Notes: a model not told the origin generated them from the letters alone. DNA of 64,000 bases from GCA-2709075 sp038146865 (GCA_038146865.1 JAYQSL010000001.1:248001-312000); one strand, 5' to 3'; counted from the first letter of the stretch, positions 17,998-28,358 are shown. Numbers and translations are program-made.

Positions 17998-18667
17998 TTA
18001 ATTAAGGGCCTGTTTGATTGTGATGCTGGTAATTGAGGGTGCAACAGCCAGGGTCGCCATCAATACGCCACCCAACAGAAGTAGAGACGGGGCCACTGGG
18101 GTGCCCAAGATGGCGGCATTGGCGGCTGCAGTCCCGAATATCAAAACAGGGATAAGAAGTGGGAGCGCCAATAACGGTAATAAAACGCCCCTTCGCCTGG
18201 CCCCTAAAGAAAGCGCAGCACTCACGCCTCCTATCATGCTGAGCGCTGGTGTTCCTAGTGCAATACTTGAAATAAGGACAGGGTAAGAAGACAGAGGAAT
18301 ACCGTAAAAGATACCAATCACGGGCGAAAAAAATAGAATGGGTAATCCTGAAGTTAACCAGTGAGCAGAAAGCTTTGCAAATACGATTATAATAAAGGGG
18401 TGAGGAGAAAGTCGCTAATTGCTCCAGTGATCCATCCTCGAAATCTGCATTAAAAAGCCTATCAATTGTTAACATTGAGGATAGGAGAGCGGATACCCAG
18501 ATTACGCCAGGACCGATCTGCGCTAGAAGCCTCTGGTCAGGACCCAAAGCGAGTGGAAATAGAATGGCCACCAGTAAGAAAAAAATAACTGTCAGGCACA
18601 AGTCGCTTCCCCGTCTAAATACTAAAATCAATTCTCTGTGAATGGTCGACTTAAAAGCTATTATCAA
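17998..18667 (-). pseudogene. ccmB: ccmB, haem exporter permease, split by a one-base frameshift
   Basis: Two overlapping minus-strand frames together make one normal CcmB. The first (start 18667, MIIAFKSTIHREL) reads CcmB-like up to DGSLEQLA and then turns to nonsense at about 18412. A second frame picks up immediately with LSPHPFIIIVFAKLSAHWLTSG-like sequence (here abbreviated) and runs to TAA 17998, ending in SITIKQALN. Removing one base (T at 18412 on the plus strand, between the alanine and leucine codons) restores a full protein of about 222 residues with six helices. The rest of the operon is intact, so this is either a sequencing error or a recent mutation. If real, haem export to CcmE would be affected. 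Its start overlaps ccmA by 17 bases. Confidence 0.88.
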
Positions 18668-19295
18668 AATCGTCCCCCTGATGCCTTCTCAAATCGAGCA
18701 ATCTTTCTGGACCAATATCAATTGGAGCATTAGTTGCAATAACTGCCATACCCCCCTGACGTCGATGCTGATTAATTGAATTGATAAGAATGACAATTGC
18801 TTCATCATCAAGCGCGATAGTTGGCTCATCAAGTAGCCACATCAGGCTGTCAGCTGCTAAAAGTCGAGCTAGAGCAACACGCCGCCTTTGCCCAGTAGAT
18901 AACTCTCCAACCGGAGTGTCCCGCAGATCTGATAGTCCGTAAGTCGAGAGTGCCTCGTTCACCAATTCTTTACTCTGAGTGGTGCCCCTAATCGCAATCC
19001 ACAGCTGGAGATTCTCGGAGACCGTTAATACAGATTTTAATGCGTCGGCGTGACCGACATATGCCATCCTCTGGCAATGTCTCTCTGGAAAGCAAGATAT
19101 ATCCCCATCATCCCAGTGAATGGAACCCGTTACGGGTCGTGATAGACCAGTCATCAATCGCAGAAGGCTGGTTTTTCCTGCCCCATTTTTGCCTGTTATC
19201 AAGAGGGCTTCTCCAGACCTTACCTCGAAGTGAAGTCTGCTGAAAATTTCTCGCCCACTCCTGTTACAGGTAAGATTTTCCCCCACAAATTTCAT
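18651..19295 (-). CDS. ccmA: Haem exporter ATP-binding protein CcmA
   Basis: An ABC ATPase of about 214 residues that with CcmB drives release of holo-CcmE from CcmC. It has Walker A GKNGAGKTS, signature LSTGQRRR, Walker B LMWLLDEPT and a final switch region (VIATNAP, where a histidine is more usual). The frame is open to 19397, but ATG 19295 (MKFVGENLTC) or ATG 19307 fits the family start; neither has a clear ribosome site. First gene of the ccm operon, divergent from acnA. Confidence 0.93.
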   Translation of the reverse strand: MKFVGENLTCNRSGREIFSRLHFEVRSGEALLITGKNGAGKTSLLRLMTGLSRPVTGSIHWDDGDISCFPERHCQRMAYVGHADALKSVLTVSENLQLWIAIRGTTQSKELVNEALSTYGLSDLRDTPVGELSTGQRRRVALARLLAADSLMWLLDEPTIALDDEAIVILINSINQHRRQGGMAVIATNAPIDIGPERLLDLRRHQGDDFDNSF

Positions 19296-19584
19296 ACAGC
19301 CGATCATAACAGAGGTAGTGGCCTCAATCGAGACGTTGTTTCCGATCAGAAACAATGCCTGAAACTGGTTGTTGCAGCGTTTTAATTTAAAATTCAAACA
19401 TCAAGCATTGAAAGAGCTCTCATTCTCCTCAAAAAAAATTAATATAGTTATTATAGCTCCATTTAAATGATTTTGGGCTAGTGCTTGTGGAAGGTGATTG
19501 AAAAGCGTAGTTTCTGCTCAAAATTGTGCTCCGCTATTTTAGTTAGCAGGGTCAAGAAATTAAATTAAGAAAAGGAGACCAACG

Positions 19585-22269
19585 GTGGCTTTATCTGGCA
19601 ATGATACGCTGTCTGTGCGTCGCACTCTTACTGCTGGCGGCAAGGACTTTGATTACTTTAGCCTTCGGGCGGCTGAGGAGGCCGGGGTCGGGCAAATCTC
19701 TCGTCTTCCCTATTCGATGAAGGTTTTATTGGAAAATCTTCTCCGCTATGAGGATGGGCGGTCGGTCACAATTGAGGATGTCAAGGCGGCTGCAAATTGG
19801 AATGGGAACCCAAATAATAGTGAAATTGCCTTTCGGCCGGCTCGTGTTTTGCTCCAGGATTTGACTGGTGTCCCAGCGGTGGTGGATTTGGCTGCCATGC
19901 GTGAGGCAATGGAAGAGCTAGGCGGGGATCCGCAAAAAATTAATCCATTGTCCGCGGTTGATTTAGTAATCGATCATTCGGTTATGGTTGATAACTTTGG
20001 TGACACAGGTTCTTTTGAAAAGAACGTTGAAATAGAATTTCAGCGTAATACCGAGCGTTATGAATTTCTAAGATGGGGGTCGACTGCATTCCGTAACTTC
20101 AGGGTTGTTCCCCCGGGTACAGGAATATGCCACCAGGTAAATTTGGAATATCTTGCTCAAGTCATTTGGTCTGGTGTTGATGAGGATGGTCGGCGGATGG
20201 CTTATCCAGACACATTGGTTGGCACTGATAGTCACACCACTATGGTCAATGGTCTTGCAGTGCTGGGTTGGGGCTGCGGTGGTATTGAAGCTGAGGCAGG
20301 AATGCTCGGACAACCTATCTCTATGTTACTTCCAGAGGTAATTGGTTTCAAACTTACCGGAGAGCTTCGAGAGGGCACAACAGCCACAGATCTTGTTTTG
20401 ACAGTAACGCAGATGCTTCGTGCAAAAGGCGTGGTCTCTAAATTTGTGGAATTTTTTGGTCCTGGTTTAGATAATTTATCTTTGCCTGATCGCGCAACCA
20501 TTGGAAATATGGCGCCTGAATACGGAGCAACATGCGGATTTTTCCCGATTGATAAAGAGACGATTCGTTATCTTCGGCTAAGTGGTCGCGACGAAGCTCT
20601 GATCGAATTGGTCGAGACCTATGCAAGGGTGCAGGGAATGTGGCGTGAAGCGGGCAGTCCAGATCCGATTTTTACAGATACCATGGAATTGGATATCTCC
20701 ACAGTCGAGCCGTCACTCGCTGGGCCTCGGCGTCCTCAGGATCGGGTTCTTTTATCGGAAATGTCACAAAGCTTTAAAGAGGCGTTGCCTAGCTGGGAGT
20801 CGAGTAAGGGTCCCACGAAAGTTGAAGGCATGGATCACGAGCTCTCAGACGGTGACGTAGTTATTGCGGCCATTACGAGTTGCACAAATACCTCGAATCC
20901 ATCGGTGCTTGTCGCTGCTGGGCTTTTAGCTCGAAATGCGGTCGCAAAAGGGCTAGCAAAAAAGCCTTGGGTAAAGACGTCTTTGGCGCCTGGTAGTCAA
21001 GTTGTGACAGATTATTTGGCCGCAGCGGGATTACAGGACGACTTAGATGCTCTTGGCTTTAACCTTGTTGGCTATGGTTGCACTACATGTATTGGGAATT
21101 CTGGACCCTTGCCACTGGAGGTCGGTGATGCAATTGATGCCGGTGATCTGGTGGTTGGCGCTGTACTCTCGGGTAATAGAAATTTTGAGGGTCGTGTGCA
21201 CCAACAGGTCAAGGCAAATTATCTAGCCTCGCCGCCTCTTTGTGTTGCTTATGCTCTCGCGGGGTCGCTAAAATTTGATCTTACAAACGACCCCCTAGGG
21301 CATGATGATCAAGGAAATGCGGTTTATTTGAGGGATATCTGGCCCTCGAATGAGGAAATTCAGCAGACGATTGCGAAGGCGGTTACCCCTGAGCAATTTA
21401 GAAGTCGGTATGGCAATGTTCAGGAGGGCCCAGAAGCCTGGCGCACAATGAAAGTACCGGAGGGGGAGATTTATGAGTGGAATGAGGGGTCGACTTATGT
21501 TCGATATCCAACCTACTTAAAGAATGTTCCAGCAGAACCAAACGCAATTTCGGATATTGTCGGGGCGAGACCCCTTCTCATTCTCGGGGATTCGGTAACC
21601 ACTGATCATATTTCGCCTGCTGGAGGGTTTGGTAGAGCGGTGCCAGCAGCTGAATATTTGCTTGAAAGGCAAATACGTCCAGAAGAATTCAACTCATATG
21701 GTGCGCGACGCGGTAATCATGAAGTTATGATGAGGGGCACTTTCGCCAATATACGGATACGAAATGAGATAGTACCCGGGATAGAGGGCGGTTACACTAA
21801 GCACATGCCCGATGGAGAAGAAATGTCGGTGTTTGATGCATCCATGAGATATCAAGATGAGGGTGTTCCCTTGGTTGTGTTTGGGGGCAAAGATTATGGC
21901 ATGGGGTCTTCTCGGGACTGGGCTGCGAAGGGTCCAAATCTTTTGGGTATCAAGGCAGCTATAGTGGAGAGCTTCGAGAGAATTCATCGCTCAAATCTGA
22001 TAGGGATGGGGGTCCTGCCACTGGTTTTTAAAGAGGGCGAAAATCGCAAATCATTGAACCTAAATGAGGATGTGACGATTGACATCGTTGGCATTGCGGG
22101 AGGAATTACGCCTGGAATGGACGTAAAATGCTTGGTTCATAGGCCTGATGGTTCCAATACAGAATTTACCGCGAAATGTCGGATAGATACTCTCGATGAG
22201 GTAGAGTACTACCGCCATGGCGGCATTCTGCATTATGTCCTCAGAAATATACGAGACCAAGCTGCCTAG
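19585..22269 (+). CDS. acnA: Aconitate hydratase A
   Basis: It isomerises citrate and isocitrate in the TCA cycle through a [4Fe-4S] cluster. The 894-residue protein has the cluster cysteines in ITSCTNTSNPSV (about residue 433) and GCTTCIGNSGPL (about 499 and 502), the LVGTDSHTTMVNGL block and the C-terminal swivel domain with GDSVTTDHISPAG and YGMGSSRDWAAKG. The start is GTG 19585, with AAAAGGAGA just upstream. Divergence from the ccm operon is common in alphaproteobacteria. Length is normal. Confidence 0.97.
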   Translation: MALSGNDTLSVRRTLTAGGKDFDYFSLRAAEEAGVGQISRLPYSMKVLLENLLRYEDGRSVTIEDVKAAANWNGNPNNSEIAFRPARVLLQDLTGVPAVVDLAAMREAMEELGGDPQKINPLSAVDLVIDHSVMVDNFGDTGSFEKNVEIEFQRNTERYEFLRWGSTAFRNFRVVPPGTGICHQVNLEYLAQVIWSGVDEDGRRMAYPDTLVGTDSHTTMVNGLAVLGWGCGGIEAEAGMLGQPISMLLPEVIGFKLTGELREGTTATDLVLTVTQMLRAKGVVSKFVEFFGPGLDNLSLPDRATIGNMAPEYGATCGFFPIDKETIRYLRLSGRDEALIELVETYARVQGMWREAGSPDPIFTDTMELDISTVEPSLAGPRRPQDRVLLSEMSQSFKEALPSWESSKGPTKVEGMDHELSDGDVVIAAITSCTNTSNPSVLVAAGLLARNAVAKGLAKKPWVKTSLAPGSQVVTDYLAAAGLQDDLDALGFNLVGYGCTTCIGNSGPLPLEVGDAIDAGDLVVGAVLSGNRNFEGRVHQQVKANYLASPPLCVAYALAGSLKFDLTNDPLGHDDQGNAVYLRDIWPSNEEIQQTIAKAVTPEQFRSRYGNVQEGPEAWRTMKVPEGEIYEWNEGSTYVRYPTYLKNVPAEPNAISDIVGARPLLILGDSVTTDHISPAGGFGRAVPAAEYLLERQIRPEEFNSYGARRGNHEVMMRGTFANIRIRNEIVPGIEGGYTKHMPDGEEMSVFDASMRYQDEGVPLVVFGGKDYGMGSSRDWAAKGPNLLGIKAAIVESFERIHRSNLIGMGVLPLVFKEGENRKSLNLNEDVTIDIVGIAGGITPGMDVKCLVHRPDGSNTEFTAKCRIDTLDEVEYYRHGGILHYVLRNIRDQAA

Positions 22270-22370
22270 GGCCTAATCAACAGTCGGAAGACTAGCTGCG
22301 CGCGGCTGCTAATGTGTTCTGAGGCAAAGGGTGGGATAGCTTAAGCGTGTGTTTGATTTTTCAGTTGCCC

Positions 22371-24254
22371 TTAGGATGGGAGACACCTCTCCATTAGCAA
22401 ACTAATTCTGCGGCTAAATGCTGTAGGATCCGGCAGCGGCTCTCCCTCGAGAATTCTGGCCTGATCGAGCAATAGCCACGCTGCCTCAGAAACCAGATTG
22501 CCGGTTCCCTTGTCGCCTATCGCCCCTGACAATGAGGTAATTACCGGATGTTTCGGGTTGATTTCTAGGACCCGAGTTACCTGGTCCTGAATTTGCTGAT
22601 GTTGTCTTAATATTCTTTCCAGGTTTATATCAATATCTCCTTCGTCCGCTATGAGGCATACCGGGCTCTCAGTAAGGCGGCTGGAAATACGCACATCCTT
22701 TACGGCATCTCCTAGCTCTAATTTGATCATCGAGATCAGGCTTGCGATTTCCGCGGAAGGTTCATCTGATATGTTCTCCGCATCGCTATTTGAGCTAGTA
22801 TCTGAGTCTTTTTCTTTTATTTCAGAGAAGTCTGTTCCCCCGCGGGTGGCAGATTTAAAACTCTTTCCATTCCAGTCTCCCACAGCGGGCAACCAAAAAT
22901 CATCTACAGGATCGGTCAGCAAGAGCACTTCGATTTCTCTTGATCTAAAACCTTCTAGCTGCGGGCTGCGGGATAAGGCCTCGTCAGAGTCGCCGGTGAT
23001 ATAGTAGATAGAATCCTGGCCCTCTTTCATGCGCGACACGTATTCGTCTAAGGTGCAAAGGCCTTCCCCTTGAGTAGATCTGAACCGTGCAAATTTGAGT
23101 ATTTTGTCACGATTCTCTGGGTCCTCGTATATCCCCTCCTTAATGACTGCACCAAAGTTTGACCAAAATTCGTCAAAAGACTCTGTGTCCTCTTCCGCCT
23201 TTTTCTCCAATTCAGCTAAAACACGAGAAACCAGTGCTTTCCGGATTCTGCTTACCAAAGGGTTGGTTTGAAGTAATTCTCGGCTGACATTCAGAGGAAT
23301 ATCTTCAGAGTCGATCAGACCCCGCAAGAAACGAAGCCATCCTGGCACTAACTCTTCGCATTTATCCGTTATGTAAACTCGTTTTACATACAGCTTCACG
23401 CGGTGTGTCCGCTCCGCAGTGAAAAGATCATAAGGCCTGGAGTTCGGAATAAATATCAGTCCTGTATATTCCATTACGCCTTCCGCACGCCAATGCAAAG
23501 TCATCCAGGGTTCGTCAAACGCATGACTAATATGACGATAGAACTCCGTGTATTGGTCATTAGTTATTTCATTTCGTGGCCGAGACCATAATGCCGATCC
23601 TTTATTGATGACCTCGACTTCTTGACCACTATTCAATTCAATTGGCAGCGAGATGTGATCAGAATAGGTCGTCACGATCTGTCTTAATCGGGACTGTTCA
23701 AGAAACTCCTTTGCGTCTTCCTTAAGAAAGAGGGTGATTTTGGTGCCTCGAGTATCTTTTTCTGTTTCCGATATCGTAAATTCACCCGCACCATCCGATT
23801 TCCATAGCCAACCTGAGCTTTCCCCTGCTCTCCGGCTAACAACTTCTACCTTTTCTGAAACCATGAACACAGAATAGAAACCCACACCGAACTGTCCGAT
23901 CAGTGCTACATCTTTTTTCTGATCTCCAGAGAGTTGTTCTAAAAAACTACTTGATCCTGAGCGAGCTATTGTTCCCAGATCTGCGATTAGTGCTTCTCGG
24001 TTCATTCCGATGCCGTTGTCTTCAATGCTTAGCGCTTGGTCTTCTTGGTGGGCTGTGATGGTGACTTTGTAATCCGACCCTTCTGATATCAATTCTTGAT
24101 CGGTAATAGACGCATAACGCAAACGATCGCAAGCATCAGAGGCGTTAGAAATTAACTCTCTTAAAAAAATCTCTTTGTTACTGTATAAAGAGTTGGCAAC
24201 GATTTGGAGAATGCGCCCTACTTCGGTCTCAAAGCTCAGTGTTTCTTCTGACAT
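22371..24254 (-). CDS. htpG: Molecular chaperone HtpG (Hsp90)
   Basis: A cytosolic ATP-dependent chaperone. The 627-residue protein has the GHKL ATPase motifs LISNASDACDRLRY, EDNGIGMNREAL and GQFGVGFYSVFMV, the middle-domain GLIDSEDIPLNVSRE and the C-terminal dimer domain. It is slightly shorter than some homologues because of a compact charged linker. It converges with acnA (about 100 bases apart) and diverges from the helicase gene with a 152-base gap. Confidence 0.97.
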   Translation of the reverse strand: MSEETLSFETEVGRILQIVANSLYSNKEIFLRELISNASDACDRLRYASITDQELISEGSDYKVTITAHQEDQALSIEDNGIGMNREALIADLGTIARSGSSSFLEQLSGDQKKDVALIGQFGVGFYSVFMVSEKVEVVSRRAGESSGWLWKSDGAGEFTISETEKDTRGTKITLFLKEDAKEFLEQSRLRQIVTTYSDHISLPIELNSGQEVEVINKGSALWSRPRNEITNDQYTEFYRHISHAFDEPWMTLHWRAEGVMEYTGLIFIPNSRPYDLFTAERTHRVKLYVKRVYITDKCEELVPGWLRFLRGLIDSEDIPLNVSRELLQTNPLVSRIRKALVSRVLAELEKKAEEDTESFDEFWSNFGAVIKEGIYEDPENRDKILKFARFRSTQGEGLCTLDEYVSRMKEGQDSIYYITGDSDEALSRSPQLEGFRSREIEVLLLTDPVDDFWLPAVGDWNGKSFKSATRGGTDFSEIKEKDSDTSSNSDAENISDEPSAEIASLISMIKLELGDAVKDVRISSRLTESPVCLIADEGDIDINLERILRQHQQIQDQVTRVLEINPKHPVITSLSGAIGDKGTGNLVSEAAWLLLDQARILEGEPLPDPTAFSRRISLLMERCLPS

Positions 24255-24406
24255 TAATCTTGCCTTCTAATCACCTAAATCCGCTTTTATATGAGTTTCT
24301 TGGATCCCTTATGCAAGCCCTTATTTTGTAATAGGTCACTTTAACTACGGGTTATATTGCACACTACTTGACTTGAAATATTTTATTTTGGGGGTCAAAT
24401 TCTGGG

Positions 24407-26890
24407 ATGGTTCAAATAAAAACAGACCCGGGCCTTACAGCTATTCTTGGCCCAACTAATACAGGTAAGACCTTTTATGCAATTGAACGGATGCTGAGTT
24501 ATCGCTCCGGGATCATTGGGTTTCCCCTAAGGCTTCTCGCAAGAGAAAATTATGACAAAGTCTGTAGTCGAGTTGGTTCTCGGAATGTCGCACTTCTAAC
24601 AGGCGAAGAAAAAATTACACCGAAAACAGCCCGTTATTTAATTTGTACAGTTGAGTCGATGCCTCTCGATTGGCCCGCAGACTTCATTGCTATAGATGAA
24701 ATACAGTTCTGCGCGGATCCAGAACGGGGTTACATTTATTCAAATAGGTTGTTTAGGGCTAGAGGGCTACGAGAGACAATGTTCCTTGGTGCGGAGACAA
24801 TTCGCCCGGTCTTGGAGAAGCTTATTCCAGAGATAAAAATTGAGACACGCAGTCGCTTTTCAAAATTGAGTTGGGCTGGCGTGAAAAAACTTTCGCGTAT
24901 TCCAAAACGATCGGCTGTCGTGGCGTTTTCAACAAATGATGTTTATGCGATCGCTGAGGGCATAAGGCGGGGCCGCGGAGGAGCGGCGGTTGTATTGGGT
25001 GCGTTGAGCCCCCGAGCGAGGAATGCGCAAGTAGCAATGTATGAAGCCGGTGAGGTTGATTATCTAGTCGCTACGGACGCAATCGGCATGGGTTTAAACA
25101 TGGATATCGAACATGTTTTATTTTCATCGCTAAAAAAATTTGACGGCAGTAAATTTCGAACATTGGATATGCAAGAAATTGCCCAGATCGCTGGTCGTGC
25201 GGGTCGACATACCAGAGATGGTACCTTTGGTTCTCTCCCAGAAGTCGGCGAATTTGAGCCAGATTTAATTAGTGCAATTGAAACGCATAATTTTCCATCG
25301 ATCCGACAAATTTGGTGGCGGAATGCCAATCTGGAATTTAGGTCTCTGCGAGATCTTCTTGTTAGTTTGGAGGATGTCCCACAAAGCGGCATCTTAATAA
25401 AAAAAAGAAATGCGGAAGATCACCGCGCGCTTCGAAAAATGGCAAATCTAAATGATATAACGAGACTTGCTTCAGGGCGGCAGCGCCTGAGATTACTCTG
25501 GGAGGTTTGTCAGATTCCAGATTTTCGGAAGACTTTGGCCGACGCTCACATCAATCTTCTGAAAAGAATTTATCTATACCTTTGTGGTCCATCGGGCTCG
25601 CTACCAATAGATTGGGTTTGCCGGCAACTTGAGCAAGTCGACCGGGTTGATGGAGATATAGACACGCTTATGGCTCGTATTGCGCATAGCAGGACCTGGA
25701 CTTACATCCTCCACAGATCCGGATGGATCCAGGATCCAGAAAATTGGCGTGAAAGGTCAAGAACTATTGAGGATCGACTCTCAGATGCCCTCCATGCAAG
25801 GTTACGAGAACGTTTTGTGGACCGTAAGGGCGCGTTTTTAGTTCAAATTCAGAACAAAACTAAACTCCCTGTGACCGTGGGCGAAGATGGTGCTGTATCG
25901 GCAGCTGGGGAAATCCTGGGTTACCTGCACGGGCTTAAATTCAAGCCTGACAAAACTAATAAGGCCGAGTTTCGCAATCTTGCAGTTTCTGCTGCGAGGC
26001 GCGGGTTATCAAGCGAGATCAACTGTCGAGTAAATCGAATTTTGGATGTTGGGGAGAATGATCTTACGCTGACGAGCAATGGTTCTGTCTGTTGGTTGGG
26101 GGCCTCTGTTGCAGTCTTAACGTCAGGTGCAGATATCTTGTCTCCGAATCTGAGGCTCGAGGCGGACGATTTGATAACAGTACAGCAGAGAGAAAGCCTT
26201 GAGGCCAAATTAAAATTTTGGCTTAAAACCCATATCGGCTCTGTTCTGAAAATGTTAATTGCTTTGCGAGATGCTGAGCTCGCTGGGGCTTCTCGGGGAA
26301 TAGCTTTTCAATTATCTGAAGCCCTTGGTGCACTTCCCCGATCGCAGATTAGCAGGCAATTAAAAATTCTGACTGCCATTGATAAAAAAAAGCTTCGGGC
26401 TCTTGGGCTCAGAATTGGATTGAAACATGTGTACTTGCCTGCCCTTCAAAAGGCACAGCCATTGGAAGTTAAGTCGGCGCTTTGGGCCGCATGGCAGCAA
26501 AGACGTGATGTGGCTCCGCCAGTTCCTGGAAAAGTTGCGGCCCAGACCCAGCCCGGGGTACCAATCGATTACTATAAGAAGCTGGGTTTTTTTCCCGCTG
26601 GAAATCGCGTGGTCAGGGTAGATGTTCTGGATAAGTTATCAATAAAGTTACTAGGTTTATCTAAGCAGGGCACTTTTAAGCTGCCGACAGGTTTTTCCTC
26701 CACTTTGGGCTTGAGCAATGCCGAGATGACGAAAGTGATAAAGGATTTGGGTTATAGACTCAATTCGCAAAAGACTGGTTTTGATTTTTCCCCAACTAAA
26801 ACTCGGAAGCAAAGACGATCGAATGCAACGTCCAGACGAACGGTTGATACTTCCTCGCCCTTTTCTGTTCTTAGCCAATTTCGAGCATAG
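24407..26890 (+). CDS. Suv3-like ATP-dependent RNA helicase
   Basis: An 827-residue superfamily 2 helicase of the mitochondrial SUV3 type found in alphaproteobacteria. It has Walker A GPTNTGKT (15-22), the DExx box DEIQ (near 97), AETIRP, and motif VI QIAGRAGRHTRDG (near 260), followed by a long C-terminal region with charged segments. Mitochondrial SUV3 works with exoribonuclease in RNA decay; the bacterial role is inferred. The S4-domain gene starts 5 bases after its stop, and the downstream order to ferredoxin and carD is conserved in the class. Confidence 0.88.
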   Translation: MVQIKTDPGLTAILGPTNTGKTFYAIERMLSYRSGIIGFPLRLLARENYDKVCSRVGSRNVALLTGEEKITPKTARYLICTVESMPLDWPADFIAIDEIQFCADPERGYIYSNRLFRARGLRETMFLGAETIRPVLEKLIPEIKIETRSRFSKLSWAGVKKLSRIPKRSAVVAFSTNDVYAIAEGIRRGRGGAAVVLGALSPRARNAQVAMYEAGEVDYLVATDAIGMGLNMDIEHVLFSSLKKFDGSKFRTLDMQEIAQIAGRAGRHTRDGTFGSLPEVGEFEPDLISAIETHNFPSIRQIWWRNANLEFRSLRDLLVSLEDVPQSGILIKKRNAEDHRALRKMANLNDITRLASGRQRLRLLWEVCQIPDFRKTLADAHINLLKRIYLYLCGPSGSLPIDWVCRQLEQVDRVDGDIDTLMARIAHSRTWTYILHRSGWIQDPENWRERSRTIEDRLSDALHARLRERFVDRKGAFLVQIQNKTKLPVTVGEDGAVSAAGEILGYLHGLKFKPDKTNKAEFRNLAVSAARRGLSSEINCRVNRILDVGENDLTLTSNGSVCWLGASVAVLTSGADILSPNLRLEADDLITVQQRESLEAKLKFWLKTHIGSVLKMLIALRDAELAGASRGIAFQLSEALGALPRSQISRQLKILTAIDKKKLRALGLRIGLKHVYLPALQKAQPLEVKSALWAAWQQRRDVAPPVPGKVAAQTQPGVPIDYYKKLGFFPAGNRVVRVDVLDKLSIKLLGLSKQGTFKLPTGFSSTLGLSNAEMTKVIKDLGYRLNSQKTGFDFSPTKTRKQRRSNATSRRTVDTSSPFSVLSQFRA

Positions 26891-26894
26891 GGAC

Positions 26895-27182
26895 ATGTCA
26901 GAAAAAATAAGGTTGGACAAATGGCTCTGGCATGCCAGGTTTTTCAAGACACGAGGACTGGCGACCCGCTTTTGCTTAGGGGGAAGCATTAGGATTGACG
27001 GAGATAGAATTCAAAAACCCCACTTTGGTGTCCGCGTGGGCCATATTTTAACGTTTCGTTACAGGGATATGGTAAAAGTTGTCAAAATACGCGCACTAGG
27101 GCTTAGAAGGGGGCCGGTGGCAGAGGCTTCGGGGTTGTATGAGGATTTGTCAGATGAGGGTCGCATCCCGCGCCTTAAGTAA
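26895..27182 (+). CDS. S4-domain RNA-binding protein (Hsp15-like)
   Basis: A 95-residue protein whose N-terminal half is an S4 domain (IRLDKWLWHARFFKTRGLA, then GGSIRIDGDRIQKPHFGVRVGH in pieces), as in Hsp15/HslR, which binds stalled 50S subunits carrying peptidyl-tRNA. The C-terminal tail is basic. The open frame reaches back to 26781 inside the helicase gene, but ATG 26895 gives the family N-terminus and lies 5 bases after the helicase stop, so the genes are probably co-translated. Confidence 0.88.
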   Translation: MSEKIRLDKWLWHARFFKTRGLATRFCLGGSIRIDGDRIQKPHFGVRVGHILTFRYRDMVKVVKIRALGLRRGPVAEASGLYEDLSDEGRIPRLK

Positions 27183-27209
27183 ATCTGATTGTATCAAAAA
27201 GGATTATAA

Positions 27210-27683
27210 ATGATTGGAAGACTAAAAGCTCTTTTTTCCTCACAGGAATTGGACGCTTCACCAGAACAGATTTTAGATGAAAAAACCGTTGCTTGCGCAG
27301 CTCTACTCGTCGAAGCAGCTATGGTCGACGGCAACTTTTCTGATGAAGAAAGACAAATCATTACCGCGTTAGTTGAGGACAGATTCCTAGATGATCCTGC
27401 GTTATCCGAGGTTTTAATATCCACCGCAGAGGCAAAGGCAAGACGATCTGTAGAGTTATATTCTGTCACAAAGATTATCTCACAATCTTTTTCTTATGAT
27501 GAACGAATGGATATCCTTCAATCCATTTGGGAGGTTGTCTTGTCTGATGGAAGAGTTGATGATTTTGAAGACCAATTAATGAGGCGTTTGAGTGGGCTGA
27601 TTCATATATCTGATCGTGATCGAGCCTTTACTCGGCAGAAAGCCGAAAAAGTGCTGGCCCAGGATTCGGATTTAAATGCTTAA
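27210..27683 (+). CDS. TerB-like domain protein
   Basis: A 157-residue, mainly helical acidic protein of the TerB/DjlA N-terminal family. Two related segments are visible: AAMVDGNFSDEERQIITALV and VVLSDGRVDDFEDQLMRRLS, each with an acidic DG-x-x-x-D/E-E loop that resembles the metal-binding loops of TerB. The biochemical role is unknown; homologues occur in this position in many alphaproteobacteria. It lies 27 bases after the S4 gene and belongs to the same plus-strand run. Confidence 0.83.
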   Translation: MIGRLKALFSSQELDASPEQILDEKTVACAALLVEAAMVDGNFSDEERQIITALVEDRFLDDPALSEVLISTAEAKARRSVELYSVTKIISQSFSYDERMDILQSIWEVVLSDGRVDDFEDQLMRRLSGLIHISDRDRAFTRQKAEKVLAQDSDLNA

Positions 27684-27826
27684 TCAATCCTTTTTCTCTA
27701 TTTTTCAAAAGAACCATTTTGCTGGCTTGCATAGCTCTCTGTGAAATAGTAAAGACATTCCCAATCCTGTGTTTAAGATCGTCGATGGTTTAACCTTTTG
27801 GCGCTAAGTTCGAATCGGAGTTTATT

Positions 27827-28165
27827 ATGACCTATGTCGTCACAGAGAACTGCATTAGATGCAAGTTTATGGATTGTGTGGAAGTGTGCCCTGTAGATTG
27901 CTTCTATGAGGGAGAAAATATGTTGGTTATTCACCCTGATGAATGCATCGATTGCGGGGTGTGCGAGCCGGAATGTCCTGCAGAAGCAATACATCCCGAT
28001 ACGGACGACGAAGCGGAAAAATTTTTAGAGGTAAATGCAAAGTTTTCTGAAGAGTGGCCAAATATCACTCGCAAAGGCGAACCACCGGCCGACGCGGACG
28101 ATTGGAAGGATATTGCCAATAAATTTGAAGATCACTTCAGCGAGAATCCTGGCTCGCAGGATTAA
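27827..28165 (+). CDS. fdxA: Seven-iron ferredoxin FdxA
   Basis: A 112-residue ferredoxin with one [3Fe-4S] and one [4Fe-4S] cluster. Cysteines C9, C12, C17, C21 and C25 in ENCIRCKFMDCVEVCPVDC, then C40, C43, C46 and C50 in ECIDCGVCEPEC, follow the Azotobacter FdI-type spacing. The C-terminal tail is acidic. It is an electron carrier in the cytoplasm; the partner is unknown. It is placed between the helicase block and carD as in related genomes. Confidence 0.95.
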   Translation: MTYVVTENCIRCKFMDCVEVCPVDCFYEGENMLVIHPDECIDCGVCEPECPAEAIHPDTDDEAEKFLEVNAKFSEEWPNITRKGEPPADADDWKDIANKFEDHFSENPGSQD

Positions 28166-28253
28166 GCACTCTGAAGGCTCAATCTCTTTAAGAGCGCCAA
28201 GAATAATGTATTATTGGTCCTTTTCTGTTATAAGGATTGTATCGGCAGTATAA

Positions 28254-28271
28254 CTTCGATTTGATTCGAAG
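28254..28271. repeat. Inverted repeat between fdxA and carD
   Basis: CTTCGA, a six-base loop, then TCGAAG in the 193-base gap upstream of carD. No T-run follows, so it is not a clear terminator; it could be an operator or part of the carD leader. Nothing else is recognisable in this gap. Confidence 0.35.
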
Positions 28272-28358
28272 ACTTCAGGCTTATCAAAAGGGGGTATTGC
28301 CCTAGCGGCACTTATATTTGACTCTTAGTAACGCCAAAAATAATCGCGAGAGGACAAA

